From: QYOJ01 sp964616825
GTDB lineage: Bacteria > Bacteroidota > Bacteroidia > Bacteroidales > FEN-979
DNA: 21,100 bases
Direction of reading: 5' to 3'
Assembly: GCA_964616825.1 (NCBI GenBank)
Contig: CAZTSX010000031.1
Location: 1 to 21,100 of the forward strand
Shown here: positions 1 to 8,241 of the stretch, piece after piece
Layout of the letters: every line of letters starts with the position of its first letter
Position numbering within the stretch: position 1 is the first letter of the stretch
The notes under the pieces: model-generated
Databases searched by the model: none
Seen by the model: only the letters and a program-made list of their open reading frames with translations
Told to the model about the DNA's origin: nothing
Translations under genes and position numbers: made by a program

Positions 1-24
1 CGGAAATACGGAAATGCGGAAATA
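1..24. repeat. Left arm of 24-bp perfect inverted repeat (period-8 units)
   Basis: Three tandem 8-bp units (CGGAAATA, CGGAAATG, CGGAAATA) followed by a partial unit CGAAAT at 25-30. The 24 bases are the exact reverse complement of 465-488. The two arms enclose the four-helix-bundle gene. The window edge cuts the array, so further units may lie to the left. Confidence 0.9.
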
Positions 25-74
25 CGAAATAGAAGAAGTGATAGATAGTGAGTAAAAATTTTAAGTATTTAATT

Positions 75-425
75 ATGAGATTAGAAGAATTAAAAGTTTA
101 TCAACTGGCTATGGAAGTGGGAGAGGAAACTTGGCGAATTGCAAAATCCTGGAAGTATTTTGAAAAAGAAACGTTAGGGAAACAATTTGTACGATCGGCA
201 GACTCAATTAGTGCAAATATTAGTGAGGGTTATGGGAGGTTTCATTACAAGGATTCAAAGCTGTTTTACTACTATGCAAGAGGCTCTCTCTATGAGACAA
301 AAACTTGGTTGATAAAAGCCTATAAAAGAAAACTGTTATTGAAAAATGAATATCTAACTCTTTACGATAAGCTAGAGCACGTCTGCGCACTTTTAAACAA
401 CTACATTAAATCAGTAGGACCTTAA
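75..425 (+). CDS. Four-helix-bundle protein, 23S rRNA intervening-sequence protein family
   Basis: A 116-residue protein if the ATG at 75 is used; an in-frame GTG at 48 would add nine residues. The ATG is preferred because members of this family usually begin a few residues before the LEELKVYQ-type motif seen here. The pattern LEELKVYQLA, then FVRSADSISANISEG, then a YYYARGSLYET segment is characteristic of the family first found as ORFs inside intervening sequences of 23S rRNA. Related proteins include the Avd accessory proteins of diversity-generating retroelements. The expected fold is a small, basic, all-helical protein that oligomerises and may bind nucleic acid; its cellular role is generally unknown. 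The gene is clearly more AT-rich than its neighbours and sits inside a perfect inverted repeat, which suggests acquisition or mobility. No reverse transcriptase or rRNA is nearby. Confidence 0.85.
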   Translation: MRLEELKVYQLAMEVGEETWRIAKSWKYFEKETLGKQFVRSADSISANISEGYGRFHYKDSKLFYYYARGSLYETKTWLIKAYKRKLLLKNEYLTLYDKLEHVCALLNNYIKSVGP

Positions 426-464
426 TCCTCTCAAATCAATATATGACTGCATTTCGAATCTCCA

Positions 465-496
465 TATTTCCGCATTTCCGTATTTCCGTATTTCTT
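465..496. repeat. Right arm of the inverted repeat, period-8 TATTTCCG array
   Basis: Units TATTTCCG (465-472), CATTTCCG (473-480), TATTTCCG (481-488) and a degraded TATTTCTT (489-496). Positions 465-488 pair with 1-24 without mismatch. ATTTCG at 451-456 can also pair with CGAAAT at 25-30 across a bulge. The array ends six bases before the stop codon of the minus-strand radical SAM gene, so it also forms that gene's immediate 3' flank. Confidence 0.9.
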
Positions 497-502
497 ATTT
501 TC

Positions 503-1657
503 TTAAAATCTCCCTGCAATCGTGGTTCCACAAAACCGGCATTTTCCATCCCGGATATTATTCTCGAGGATGGTAAATCCTTTCCTCTCCAGCAAAAGTT
601 TTTTGCATTCCGGGCAGTAGGTATTTTCGGCTTTGATGTTAGGAACGTTGCCGATATAAACATACTTGATGCCGGCATCGAGAGCGATATTGTGTGCCTG
701 TTCCAGGATAGGAAGGGGTGTGAATGGAAGGGTTGTGAGTTTATAGAGAGGGAAAAACCGGCTGAAATGAAGCGGAGAATCCTCAAAGCCATTATCCACC
801 AGCCATGTACACATTTCTTTGATCATGACAGGATCGTCGGTCCAGTTCGGGACGATCAGGTTGGTGATCTCCAACCATACTCCCATCTCTTTCAACACCT
901 TCAGGGTGTTTAGAATCGGTTTCAGGCTCCCTCCGTTCAGCTTCAGGTATGTCTCTTCCGAAAAAGATTTCAGATTAATATTAGCTCCATCCAGGTAGAC
1001 AGCCAGTTCGCGTAACGGCTTCTCATTGATAAATCCGTTTGAGATAAAAACATTTTTTATTCCTCTTTCACGGGCCAGCCGGGCCGTATCAAAGGTATAC
1101 TCATAAAATGCAATCGGTTCGGAGTAGGTATATGCAATGGAGTGACAGCCGTTGGAGGCAGCCTCTTTCACTACTTCAGCAGGGAAGAGATCGAAATTCT
1201 TCGTTTGACTCGGATTCTTCTGCGAGATCTCCCAGTTCTGACAATTAAGACAGGCAAGATTGCATCCGGCGGTGGCAATCGAGAAGCTCCTGGAGCCCGG
1301 ATAAAATTGAAATAATGGCTTCTTTTCAATCGGATCGACATGAACAGCGCATGGGTTCCCATAGGCTGTGGTGTAAAGTTTGTCATCTTTCGTAACCTTA
1401 GTGAAGCAGATGCTCTCCTTCCCTTCTGTGAGGATGCACTCGTTCGGGCAGATCATACATTTCACTCCTTTCGGTGTAACAATACAATATGGCGACTCTT
1501 TGCTAAAGCGGCCAAAGCCGCCAACCGGGTTTTCTGAACCGTTCATGGGAAATAGTTTTTTGGAAAATGACTCCACTGATTTCAATCCAAGGGTTACGCC
1601 ACCGAGACCTATCAGGGAGTGACGAATGAATTCACGTTTTGATATTTTCTTACTCAT
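503..1657 (-). CDS. AmmeMemoRadiSam system radical SAM enzyme
   Basis: A 384-residue radical SAM protein of the PflA-like group. The cluster motif CxxxCxxC is at residues 132-139 (CNLACLNC), followed by the family-typical QNWEIS. Upstream lies a cysteine set at about C67, C70, C74 and C84, then YGNPCAVHVDPIEKKPLF, typical of the enzyme that accompanies AMMECR1 and Memo proteins. A C-terminal pair of Cys-x2-Cys motifs (CPEC, CRFC) suggests an extra metal site. The N-terminus (SKREFIRHSLIGLGGVTLG) resembles a twin-arginine signal with KR in place of RR. This is odd for an enzyme needing cytoplasmic SAM and reductant; it may be an anchor or a relic. The start overlaps the stop of the upstream spermidine-synthase-like gene by 8 bp, so the two are translationally coupled. 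The reaction and substrate are not known. Confidence 0.92.
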   Translation of the reverse strand: MSKKISKREFIRHSLIGLGGVTLGLKSVESFSKKLFPMNGSENPVGGFGRFSKESPYCIVTPKGVKCMICPNECILTEGKESICFTKVTKDDKLYTTAYGNPCAVHVDPIEKKPLFQFYPGSRSFSIATAGCNLACLNCQNWEISQKNPSQTKNFDLFPAEVVKEAASNGCHSIAYTYSEPIAFYEYTFDTARLARERGIKNVFISNGFINEKPLRELAVYLDGANINLKSFSEETYLKLNGGSLKPILNTLKVLKEMGVWLEITNLIVPNWTDDPVMIKEMCTWLVDNGFEDSPLHFSRFFPLYKLTTLPFTPLPILEQAHNIALDAGIKYVYIGNVPNIKAENTYCPECKKLLLERKGFTILENNIRDGKCRFCGTTIAGRF

Positions 1658-3782
1658 TGCGTTTTGAAATATAGAACACCACAGCTGTGCTTGTATTCAA
1701 TATTCCCAGGAAAAGAAGTGTTCCCGAGATCCCTACCATGGGCAGGAAAAATACTGCTGTCAGTAATGCCCCTAAAGCCGAACCATAGAGATCGACCGAA
1801 TAGTTTTTGGCAGCCACCTTCTCCTGCCCTCCTTTTGAAAGCAGTGAGGCAAAAGAGAACTCCAACCCTGTCAGGAAAGCGACACTGAAAGAGAGGATCA
1901 GAAAGAGAGCGAACAGGAACGCGTCAGTCATCCGGAATGCGGGAATCAGAGTGATCATGATCAGGATCAGAATGGCGAGGGCCGCAAGCATAAGTTGCAA
2001 CAACAGATAGTATTTCTTCCGCCCCTCCCTGAATATCAACCGTCTGGACCCTGCTCCCAGAGCTAATCCCAGCATAAAAACCATGATTAAAACACCCAGT
2101 GCCTGATAGACATATCCAAATGTGATCTGGAATCCCAACAAGAGGATGATCTCCGTAGAAGTAGCTGTAAAACCCGCTGCAAATAATCCGGCGTTAACGG
2201 GGGTCAATGCCAGGAAAGAGAGTACGATCAAAAAACAGATCAAACCACCGATCAATGCATAATTTTGCCTGAAATAACTCAGCCAGTAGGATTGCTGAAA
2301 AAAATAGGCGACCGGATGAAAATCATAGTTAACATCCACCGTTTCATCCAGGTGACTCATCACAAACCGGCTTCGATCCTGCAACAGTTCTTCATCAAAG
2401 TACCAGGGGTTTACATAGTTGGTCTCTATCCCTTTATCCATGATCATCGTTGGGATCCGCAACGATAGAGAATCATCGGATGCCAGAAAATAGTTTTGTC
2501 CGGAAGGGAGGATAAGCACATGTTCAAAGTGATTCTTCATGGTGTTATAAAGACAAGAGTTCAACTCTCCTGCCTCTTCACTAATGTAGTCTGAGCCTGT
2601 AGGCAACGACATCGACACCACGCCATCCGGCCCGAGTTTTCTCTTCAGTGCTCTGAAGAACTCATCCGTATAATACCTGTTAACCTGAAGTGTGGCAGGT
2701 TCGGGGAGCTTGATCAGAACTACATCATAGGTCGAATCTGTATGGGTGATATACCTCCTCGCATCTGCATTGATAAACCTGACACCCGGAAGTTCTTCCT
2801 GCAATCCAAGTTCTTCTGACATTTCGGTCAACGCCGGATTCAGCTCCACATAATCTACCCGGGCGGGATTGTATTTCATGATCTCCGGAATCGCTCCGCT
2901 GAGTCCACCGGAGAGAAGTAATATTTTCTTCGGGTCATCATGCTGAATCATTGCAAAATGTACCGACTCTTCGTTCCGGATCACATTCCCCGAGCTGAAT
3001 AAAAGAACCCCGTTCTCGTATACATTTTGCTGGCCCGACTGCTCTGTTACAACCACTCGTCCGTATGGGGTCTCCCGATCGACAACCAGATCCTGCCCTT
3101 CATAGAGCATAGCGAGACTGAAATCGGTAAAGGAGAAAGAGAATAACGCATAAATTATCCCTCCGGCAAACAGGGGGACAGCAATTTTGGGGATGATCGC
3201 GTATTGAGAAAAAGAGTAGATGACAACAGTCCCCAGAAAGATCACAGCAATGATCTTCATCCCCGGGAATGAACCCATCGTCCATAGAAAAACAAAATTC
3301 ACAAGGATGCCGGCTACCATACTTCCCAATGACTCCACTGCATATGCTCCGCCGAGTGGATTCCGGCCCTTTGGTTTTGAGAGTGAAGAAGCCAGGGCTG
3401 TGAAGAGAAAGCCGCTGAGGAAACAGACAGGAGTTTGAAGCAACAGAGATGAGTAGAATATATCCCTCAATCCGACCATGGTGCCGGTAGGGAAAACCAC
3501 ACAGCGCCAGATGTCCAGTTTCAAGACTGTTAGAATCGGGATTACTGCAAGCAGAATCAGGAGGAAGAGCAGGAAAGGTTCCCGGTTTTTTATCTGTTGA
3601 GAAAACCGACCGATGTAGGCTCCAAACCCGGTAAGCAACATCCAATTTGCCAGCACCACGCCGAACACAAGCTCATTGCCCTGAAAGACGTAGAGGAACT
3701 CACGAAGCAGGTAAATCTGGGTTGAGATGGAGATGAAACCCAGGCCAAACAAGGCAGAGAAGATTGCAAATCGTTTATACAT
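1650..3782 (-). CDS. Membrane-embedded spermidine-synthase-like protein (fused multi-TM/SAM-fold)
   Basis: A 710-residue protein in three parts. Residues 1-220 hold about six or seven hydrophobic segments. Residues about 230-480 resemble spermidine synthase: RETPYGRVVVTE, YENGVLLFSSG, then the nucleotide-fold loop LLLSGGLSGAIPE near 289-300 and YVELNP, with an acidic residue at the end of the second strand, then NADARRYI and YYTDEFFRALKRKLGPDGVV. About six more hydrophobic segments follow from about 495 to the end. This matches the fused transporter-like/spermidine-synthase proteins of many bacteria, whose reaction is mostly untested. The usual GGGDG loop is GGLSG here, and the aspartate expected in the aminopropyltransferase active site is not evident (IKLPEP), so classical spermidine synthesis is doubtful. 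Its 8-bp overlap with the radical SAM gene indicates a shared transcript and probably a shared pathway. Confidence 0.85.
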   Translation of the reverse strand: MYKRFAIFSALFGLGFISISTQIYLLREFLYVFQGNELVFGVVLANWMLLTGFGAYIGRFSQQIKNREPFLLFLLILLAVIPILTVLKLDIWRCVVFPTGTMVGLRDIFYSSLLLQTPVCFLSGFLFTALASSLSKPKGRNPLGGAYAVESLGSMVAGILVNFVFLWTMGSFPGMKIIAVIFLGTVVIYSFSQYAIIPKIAVPLFAGGIIYALFSFSFTDFSLAMLYEGQDLVVDRETPYGRVVVTEQSGQQNVYENGVLLFSSGNVIRNEESVHFAMIQHDDPKKILLLSGGLSGAIPEIMKYNPARVDYVELNPALTEMSEELGLQEELPGVRFINADARRYITHTDSTYDVVLIKLPEPATLQVNRYYTDEFFRALKRKLGPDGVVSMSLPTGSDYISEEAGELNSCLYNTMKNHFEHVLILPSGQNYFLASDDSLSLRIPTMIMDKGIETNYVNPWYFDEELLQDRSRFVMSHLDETVDVNYDFHPVAYFFQQSYWLSYFRQNYALIGGLICFLIVLSFLALTPVNAGLFAAGFTATSTEIILLLGFQITFGYVYQALGVLIMVFMLGLALGAGSRRLIFREGRKKYYLLLQLMLAALAILILIMITLIPAFRMTDAFLFALFLILSFSVAFLTGLEFSFASLLSKGGQEKVAAKNYSVDLYGSALGALLTAVFFLPMVGISGTLLFLGILNTSTAVVFYISKRNE

Positions 3783-3786
3783 TTCG

Positions 3787-3794
3787 TATCTTTA
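3787..3794 (+). promoter_or_regulatory. Candidate -7 box for the Memo-AMMECR1 gene
   Basis: TATCTTTA fits TAnnTTTG except for the last base and lies 21 bases before the ATG at 3816. ATTG at 3763-3766 is a possible -33 element about 20 bases upstream. This is a weak match. Confidence 0.25.
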
Positions 3795-3808
3795 CCTTGA
3801 TTTTACAT

Positions 3809-3816
3809 CAAAGTTA
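3809..3816 (-). promoter_or_regulatory. Candidate -7 box for the spermidine-synthase-like/radical SAM operon
   Basis: On the minus strand the sequence reads TAACTTTG, a perfect fit to the Bacteroidetes -7 consensus TAnnTTTG, 26 bases upstream of the ATG at 3782. No convincing -33 TTTG is seen. The box overlaps the first base of the divergent Memo-AMMECR1 start codon, so the two transcription units share a gap of only 33 bp. Confidence 0.4.
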
Positions 3817-5354
3817 TGCAAAGAAATCGTTTTTCACTCATTTTGTTAATAAGCTTTATGTTTGGTTCACAATTTGGATGCTCATCCCAGAATCGGGATG
3901 AGGCCTCCCACAAGAATGACCGGAAACCGGCTGCAGCAGGACGCTTTTATTCAGATAATCCCAAAGAGCTCCGGGCGATGTTAACCAACTTTTTTAAGGA
4001 CGCCGAACCTGGAAAACTCACAGATGTTGTCGCTATCATCTCTCCACATGCCGGGTACGTGTTTTCCGGGCTTGTTGCGGCCAATGCATTTAACCAGGTT
4101 GATCCGGACAAACAATATGAGAATGTATTTGTGCTTGCCTCAAGCCACCAGGTCTCTTTTATGGGTGCTTCGATCTACAACAAAGGAGATTATTTAACCC
4201 CGCTCGGAGCTGTACCGGTTAATATCCCTTTGGCCAATAAACTCATTGAAGAGCACCCGGTTTTTCAATTCCATCCCGAAGCCGACAAATATGAACACAG
4301 TCTGGAAATACAGATTCCATTTCTGCAAGTACATCTGAAGAAACCGTTTCAGCTGATTCCGATCGTACTGGGCACTCAATCCTCTGAATCATGCGAGAAA
4401 ATCGCTGATGCTCTCAAGCCCTATTTCACCGACAAAAACCTGTTTGTCATCAGCAGCGACTTTTCTCATTACCCAGCTTACACCGAAGGAAAAAAAGCTG
4501 ATCAAGCCACATGCGATGCCATCATCACTAACAATCCCGATACCTTTTTAAAGTTCCTTTCGGATTACAAGAAAAAGAGAGTCACCAATCTCGCTACCAA
4601 CTGCTGTGGGTGGACATCAGTCTTAACCCTGCTGTGCCTGACGGAAGGGAATCCGGATTATACATATACACCTCTCTTCTACCAGAATTCGGGAGACTCG
4701 AGATATGGGGATAAAGAACAGGTTGTCGGATATTGGGCGATCGCTGTAAGCAAACAAGAGGGGAAAACAGCGAAAGAAAAAGAGTTCGAATTCTCAGATG
4801 CTGAGAAAGAGACCTTGCTGGATATAGCACGAAACACGATCGATTCATACATCCGCAGCGGAAAAGTCCCGAAGATAGATGCCTCCGGATTCAGCGATAA
4901 CTTATTGATGCAAACCGGTGCCTTTGTCACATTGAAGAAACAGGGGCGTCTGAGAGGATGTATCGGTCGTTTCAAGGCCACCATTCCCCTTTACAAGGTG
5001 ATCCAGGAGATGGCTGTCTCCAGTTCAACTAAGGATTACCGGTTCAGCAAGGTCCAGCTCAAAGAGATTGACGATCTTGAGATTGAGATCTCTGTTCTTT
5101 CGCCGATGAAAAAGATCCGTGACATTGAAGAGGTCGAGCTGGGCAAACACGGGATATACATAAAAAAAGGGTACTCAAACGGCACATTTCTTCCACAGGT
5201 TGCTATAGAAACGGGGTGGTCAAAAGAGGAGTTCCTCGGTCACTGTTCGCAAGACAAAGCCGGAATCGGCTGGAATGGCTGGAAAGATGCTGATGTGTTT
5301 ATCTATGAAGCCCTGGTCTTTTCCGAATCTGACCTTAGCGGCCACAAAGATTAA
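3816..5354 (+). CDS. Fused Memo-AMMECR1 protein (AmmeMemoRadiSam proteins B and A), lipoprotein-like
   Basis: A 512-residue fusion. Residues 1-22 form a short hydrophobic signal ending in Cys22 followed by SSQNRDE, which looks like a lipoprotein signal, although the lipobox (QFGC) is atypical. Residues about 37-312 are a Memo domain: AGRFY (41-45), PHAGYVFSG (77-85), SSH (109-111), EHSLEIQIPFL (160-170), SSDFSHY (213-219), CCGW (263-266), DKEQVVGYW. H78, H111 and C264 correspond to the metal-binding residues reported for human MEMO1 (H49, H81, C244). Residues about 325-512 are an AMMECR1 domain with the signature LRGCIG at 380-385. Such fusions are known; the biochemical activity is not. It is divergent from the radical SAM operon, and its last 20 bp overlap the end of the convergent addB-like gene. 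A signal sequence would place both domains outside the cytoplasm. Confidence 0.93.
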   Translation: MQRNRFSLILLISFMFGSQFGCSSQNRDEASHKNDRKPAAAGRFYSDNPKELRAMLTNFFKDAEPGKLTDVVAIISPHAGYVFSGLVAANAFNQVDPDKQYENVFVLASSHQVSFMGASIYNKGDYLTPLGAVPVNIPLANKLIEEHPVFQFHPEADKYEHSLEIQIPFLQVHLKKPFQLIPIVLGTQSSESCEKIADALKPYFTDKNLFVISSDFSHYPAYTEGKKADQATCDAIITNNPDTFLKFLSDYKKKRVTNLATNCCGWTSVLTLLCLTEGNPDYTYTPLFYQNSGDSRYGDKEQVVGYWAIAVSKQEGKTAKEKEFEFSDAEKETLLDIARNTIDSYIRSGKVPKIDASGFSDNLLMQTGAFVTLKKQGRLRGCIGRFKATIPLYKVIQEMAVSSSTKDYRFSKVQLKEIDDLEIEISVLSPMKKIRDIEEVELGKHGIYIKKGYSNGTFLPQVAIETGWSKEEFLGHCSQDKAGIGWNGWKDADVFIYEALVFSESDLSGHKD

Positions 5355-8232
5355 TATAGGGACACCAGACACAGAGATCCACGTCGGAGGTCTGCTGGAA
5401 TGAGAGATCCGGGTTATAGATATCTGTCAGGATCGCACGTAACACCTCTTCCATTTTCTGAACCACCTGCTCATCGATGAAGTCTGTTTTGTTTCCTCTC
5501 TCTTCATCCCGGATCGACACGGTAATCAGTCCCTGTCTCTGCTTCTTCAACGACAGAATCCCCGCTTTTATGGCTGTTTTTGACCGTTCATTTGCCAACA
5601 GATAGGCATAAGTCAACAATTGAAATCCTATGTCCAGCTGAGGGTTTGTGATCAACTCCTCCCAATCCGGTACTTCCACATCCTTTTTATTGACGTTTCC
5701 GGTCTTGTAATCGATGATCCGGGTTGTACCGCCAATCCGGTCCACACGATCAACAAACCCTTTAATTCTGACATCCATTTCAGTTCCCTGGTTCGATATC
5801 CTGATGGTTCTGGTGAGGTGTTGTTCCAGCATGACCACCGTCATCGTCTCCCCTTTATCCGTTAGATTCTCAACCAGCTTTATCTCCCCCCTGATAAAAT
5901 TCCGGATCATGATTCCGGCGACCTCAACCAACAACAAATTTTTACCGGCATTGATCCTTTCTCCGCTGAACTTCTTCCTGAATGCGTTGTCGATCGTCTG
6001 ATCAACAAGCGGCTCCATCGATTTCAGGTTTTGCTGTGTCAGCACCTTCCCTTTGAAAGGCTTATAGAGATTCATCAGCGCATCGTGAACTGCTGAGCCA
6101 AGCGCTCGGGGATCAATCGTATCCTCTACCTCTTCCGGCTCCTTTAAACCGGCTATCTCGGAGAAATAGAATCTCAACGAACAGGAGCGGTAAGCGTTGA
6201 GCGCTGTCGGAGCAAATCCGCGGGTAGCCTTTTTTATCAACGTATCATTGATCTTTTCGTTCTTCCAAATGGTGATGGCAGGATATCCTTCTCCTATCGC
6301 AAGAGGCGTTGAGAGAAACTTCTCATTGATGGTGATATCAGGATTGTACTGCTGAAGCTCGACCTGGATCTGTTTCACATACCGGCTCACCTCGCCCCCA
6401 CCAAGTTGATCCGGTTCGGTGTTGTAAAGCAACCAGACCTGTTTGGCACGTTGCAGCAACCGATAAAAATGGTAGGCGTAAACAGCGTCTTTCTGGCTAT
6501 AGAGAGGCAGGTGAAAGTCACGTCGCACATCATATGGAATAAAAGATTGAACATTCCTTCCCGACGGGAGGATCCCTTCGTTGCATGAAAGGAGTATCAC
6601 CTGGTCAAAATCGAGCGTGCGTGTCTCCAACATCCCCATGATCTGTACTCCTTTCAGGGGTTCACCAAAAAATGGCAACGAGGTGGTATCGAATAGTTTC
6701 CTGAGAAACTTCACCAGGGTATCCCAGGTGAAATAATCTTTTGATCCGGTTACGATCTGATGGAGTTGATGGAGGATCCGGGAAGTAGCATAGGCATACT
6801 CCAGCTCTACAGGAGGTGCATCATGCGTTCCATCGGGGATCTCTTCACTGCTTTCCTGACTCAAAGCCGAAACGATCACTTCTACCAGCGATTGCAAACC
6901 CTTAACGGCATCAGGAAGCGATTCCCATGGAGAAAATATCAGGTCCAGGAATTCAAGGTTGGCTCCAAAGAGTCCGGTGTTTTCTGCAACCAAATCCTTG
7001 TTTCGGACAAACACCATGCTGCCCGACTTGATCTTCTCCACCAGATCCTGAAAAGCAAATTGATTTCCTTTTAACGAAACCATAGCCAGCCGGTTGATAT
7101 AAGGGTGCCTCAGCACCTTCAACACATCCCGGTAATAGAATTTCCCGGAAGCGTTCTTCCCCCGGTTCATGCGAACAGCGTTTGTATGCATTTGCAACAC
7201 CATTTCGAGGAGATCTGCCAGTGGTGTCTGACTGAGAGACAATCCCATCGTGATGTTCAGGTCATGGACCCCTTCCGGTATGGAGTTGAGTAATGGCAGA
7301 AGCAACCGTTCATCCGGCAACACAATAGCTGTCCGTTCATCCAATTGCTTCTCTGCATTCAACTGTTGCAGAATCTCTCCACAAAGTTTCACCTGTCCGA
7401 TCACATCCGGCGCTCCTATCACTTCGATAGCCTTGCTGCACTTTTTAAAATCATCGAACTTCCACCTCTCCGCGGAATCAGGCCATTTGTGAATCCATTT
7501 ACGCAAAAAGCTACCCGCTTCCTGCCGGAGATCATCCAGGTAATATCTATCTGCATCCCAGATCAACTCGGCATCACCCCGCTGAACCAACCAATCAATG
7601 ATCTTCTCCTCCGCGGTTGTCATGGCATTGAATCCGGCAACTATCAGTCTCTTCCATGGGATGTCAGCCTCCTCACGTTGCAACCTCTCCCATCCCTGGC
7701 GGAAGATCAATCCCTGATACGCCTGGCCTTTGGATAACAATCGTTGTTTCAATCCGGTATAATAAGTCAGCAGCGAGTGGTAGAACTTCAGATAGTTTTG
7801 TTGAAATTCTGTCAATGGTTCGTTATCCGGATTCCAGACTGTCATAACCCGAACTTCATCCAGGTAGGTAAACAACGCTTCCGGATCAGCCAGATATCGA
7901 TCCAGCTCATTGAAGTCTGACAGCAGCTGACTTCCCCAGTTGAGAAATTCATCAAACGGCCGGGCTTTCTTTCCCTCCACCTCACGATGCATTTCATACA
8001 GTTCAATCAAACAATGGATCTGCTCTACCTCTTTTAGTCCTGAAAGTGTTGCAATGAAGTCTTCTATTGAGAATACGACCGGCGCCCAGCTCGTTCGCGT
8101 AAGCATCCCTGCCAGGTATTTCCGCAAAAAGAGGCCAGCCCGCCGGTTCGGCATTATGACAGCTACTTCCGAGAGTGAATCTCTATACGTATCGTAAAGA
8201 TATTGAGCGGTTTTATAGAGGAACGGAGGCAT
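5335..8232 (-). CDS. addB: AddB-like PD-(D/E)XK nuclease subunit with Fe-S cluster motif
   Basis: A 965-residue protein resembling AddB, the partner of the AddA helicase-nuclease that processes double-strand DNA ends for RecA loading. The N-terminal half is a degenerate helicase fold without a Walker A motif. A motif V-like stretch, METRTLDFDQVILLSCNEGILP, lies mid-protein (written here as METRTLDFDQ then VILLSCNEG). The C-terminal nuclease has GSAVHDAL, then GFVDRVDR and IIDYKTG near residue 839, and QLLTYAYLLA. One Cys near residue 682 (YRSCSLRF) plus C954, C957 and C963 (CxxCx5C) match the [4Fe-4S] staple of AddB nucleases. The last Fe-S cysteine lies within the 20-bp overlap with the convergent AMMECR1 reading frame. 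It starts 9 bp after the nucleotidyltransferase gene and is probably the last gene of the addA operon. Confidence 0.87.
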   Translation of the reverse strand: MPPFLYKTAQYLYDTYRDSLSEVAVIMPNRRAGLFLRKYLAGMLTRTSWAPVVFSIEDFIATLSGLKEVEQIHCLIELYEMHREVEGKKARPFDEFLNWGSQLLSDFNELDRYLADPEALFTYLDEVRVMTVWNPDNEPLTEFQQNYLKFYHSLLTYYTGLKQRLLSKGQAYQGLIFRQGWERLQREEADIPWKRLIVAGFNAMTTAEEKIIDWLVQRGDAELIWDADRYYLDDLRQEAGSFLRKWIHKWPDSAERWKFDDFKKCSKAIEVIGAPDVIGQVKLCGEILQQLNAEKQLDERTAIVLPDERLLLPLLNSIPEGVHDLNITMGLSLSQTPLADLLEMVLQMHTNAVRMNRGKNASGKFYYRDVLKVLRHPYINRLAMVSLKGNQFAFQDLVEKIKSGSMVFVRNKDLVAENTGLFGANLEFLDLIFSPWESLPDAVKGLQSLVEVIVSALSQESSEEIPDGTHDAPPVELEYAYATSRILHQLHQIVTGSKDYFTWDTLVKFLRKLFDTTSLPFFGEPLKGVQIMGMLETRTLDFDQVILLSCNEGILPSGRNVQSFIPYDVRRDFHLPLYSQKDAVYAYHFYRLLQRAKQVWLLYNTEPDQLGGGEVSRYVKQIQVELQQYNPDITINEKFLSTPLAIGEGYPAITIWKNEKINDTLIKKATRGFAPTALNAYRSCSLRFYFSEIAGLKEPEEVEDTIDPRALGSAVHDALMNLYKPFKGKVLTQQNLKSMEPLVDQTIDNAFRKKFSGERINAGKNLLLVEVAGIMIRNFIRGEIKLVENLTDKGETMTVVMLEQHLTRTIRISNQGTEMDVRIKGFVDRVDRIGGTTRIIDYKTGNVNKKDVEVPDWEELITNPQLDIGFQLLTYAYLLANERSKTAIKAGILSLKKQRQGLITVSIRDEERGNKTDFIDEQVVQKMEEVLRAILTDIYNPDLSFQQTSDVDLCVWCPYINLCGR

Positions 8233-8241
8233 AGTTCAGAA

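Noticed and set aside
48..425. Diversity-generating retroelement (the four-helix bundle resembles Avd)
   Set aside because: There is no reverse transcriptase, template repeat or variable repeat in the window.
1..488. Insertion sequence with terminal inverted repeats
   Set aside because: The enclosed gene is not a transposase and no target-site duplication can be seen because the left flank is outside the window; described as an inverted-repeat-bracketed gene instead.
443..913. Plus-strand open frame of 156 codons
   Set aside because: It is a shadow of the radical SAM gene, which carries clear CxxxCxxC and family motifs on the minus strand.
3100..3645. Minus-strand open frame of 181 codons inside the spermidine-synthase-like gene
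   Set aside because: It is another frame of the same strand within a well-supported membrane protein and has Cys/Pro/Ser-rich, non-protein-like composition.
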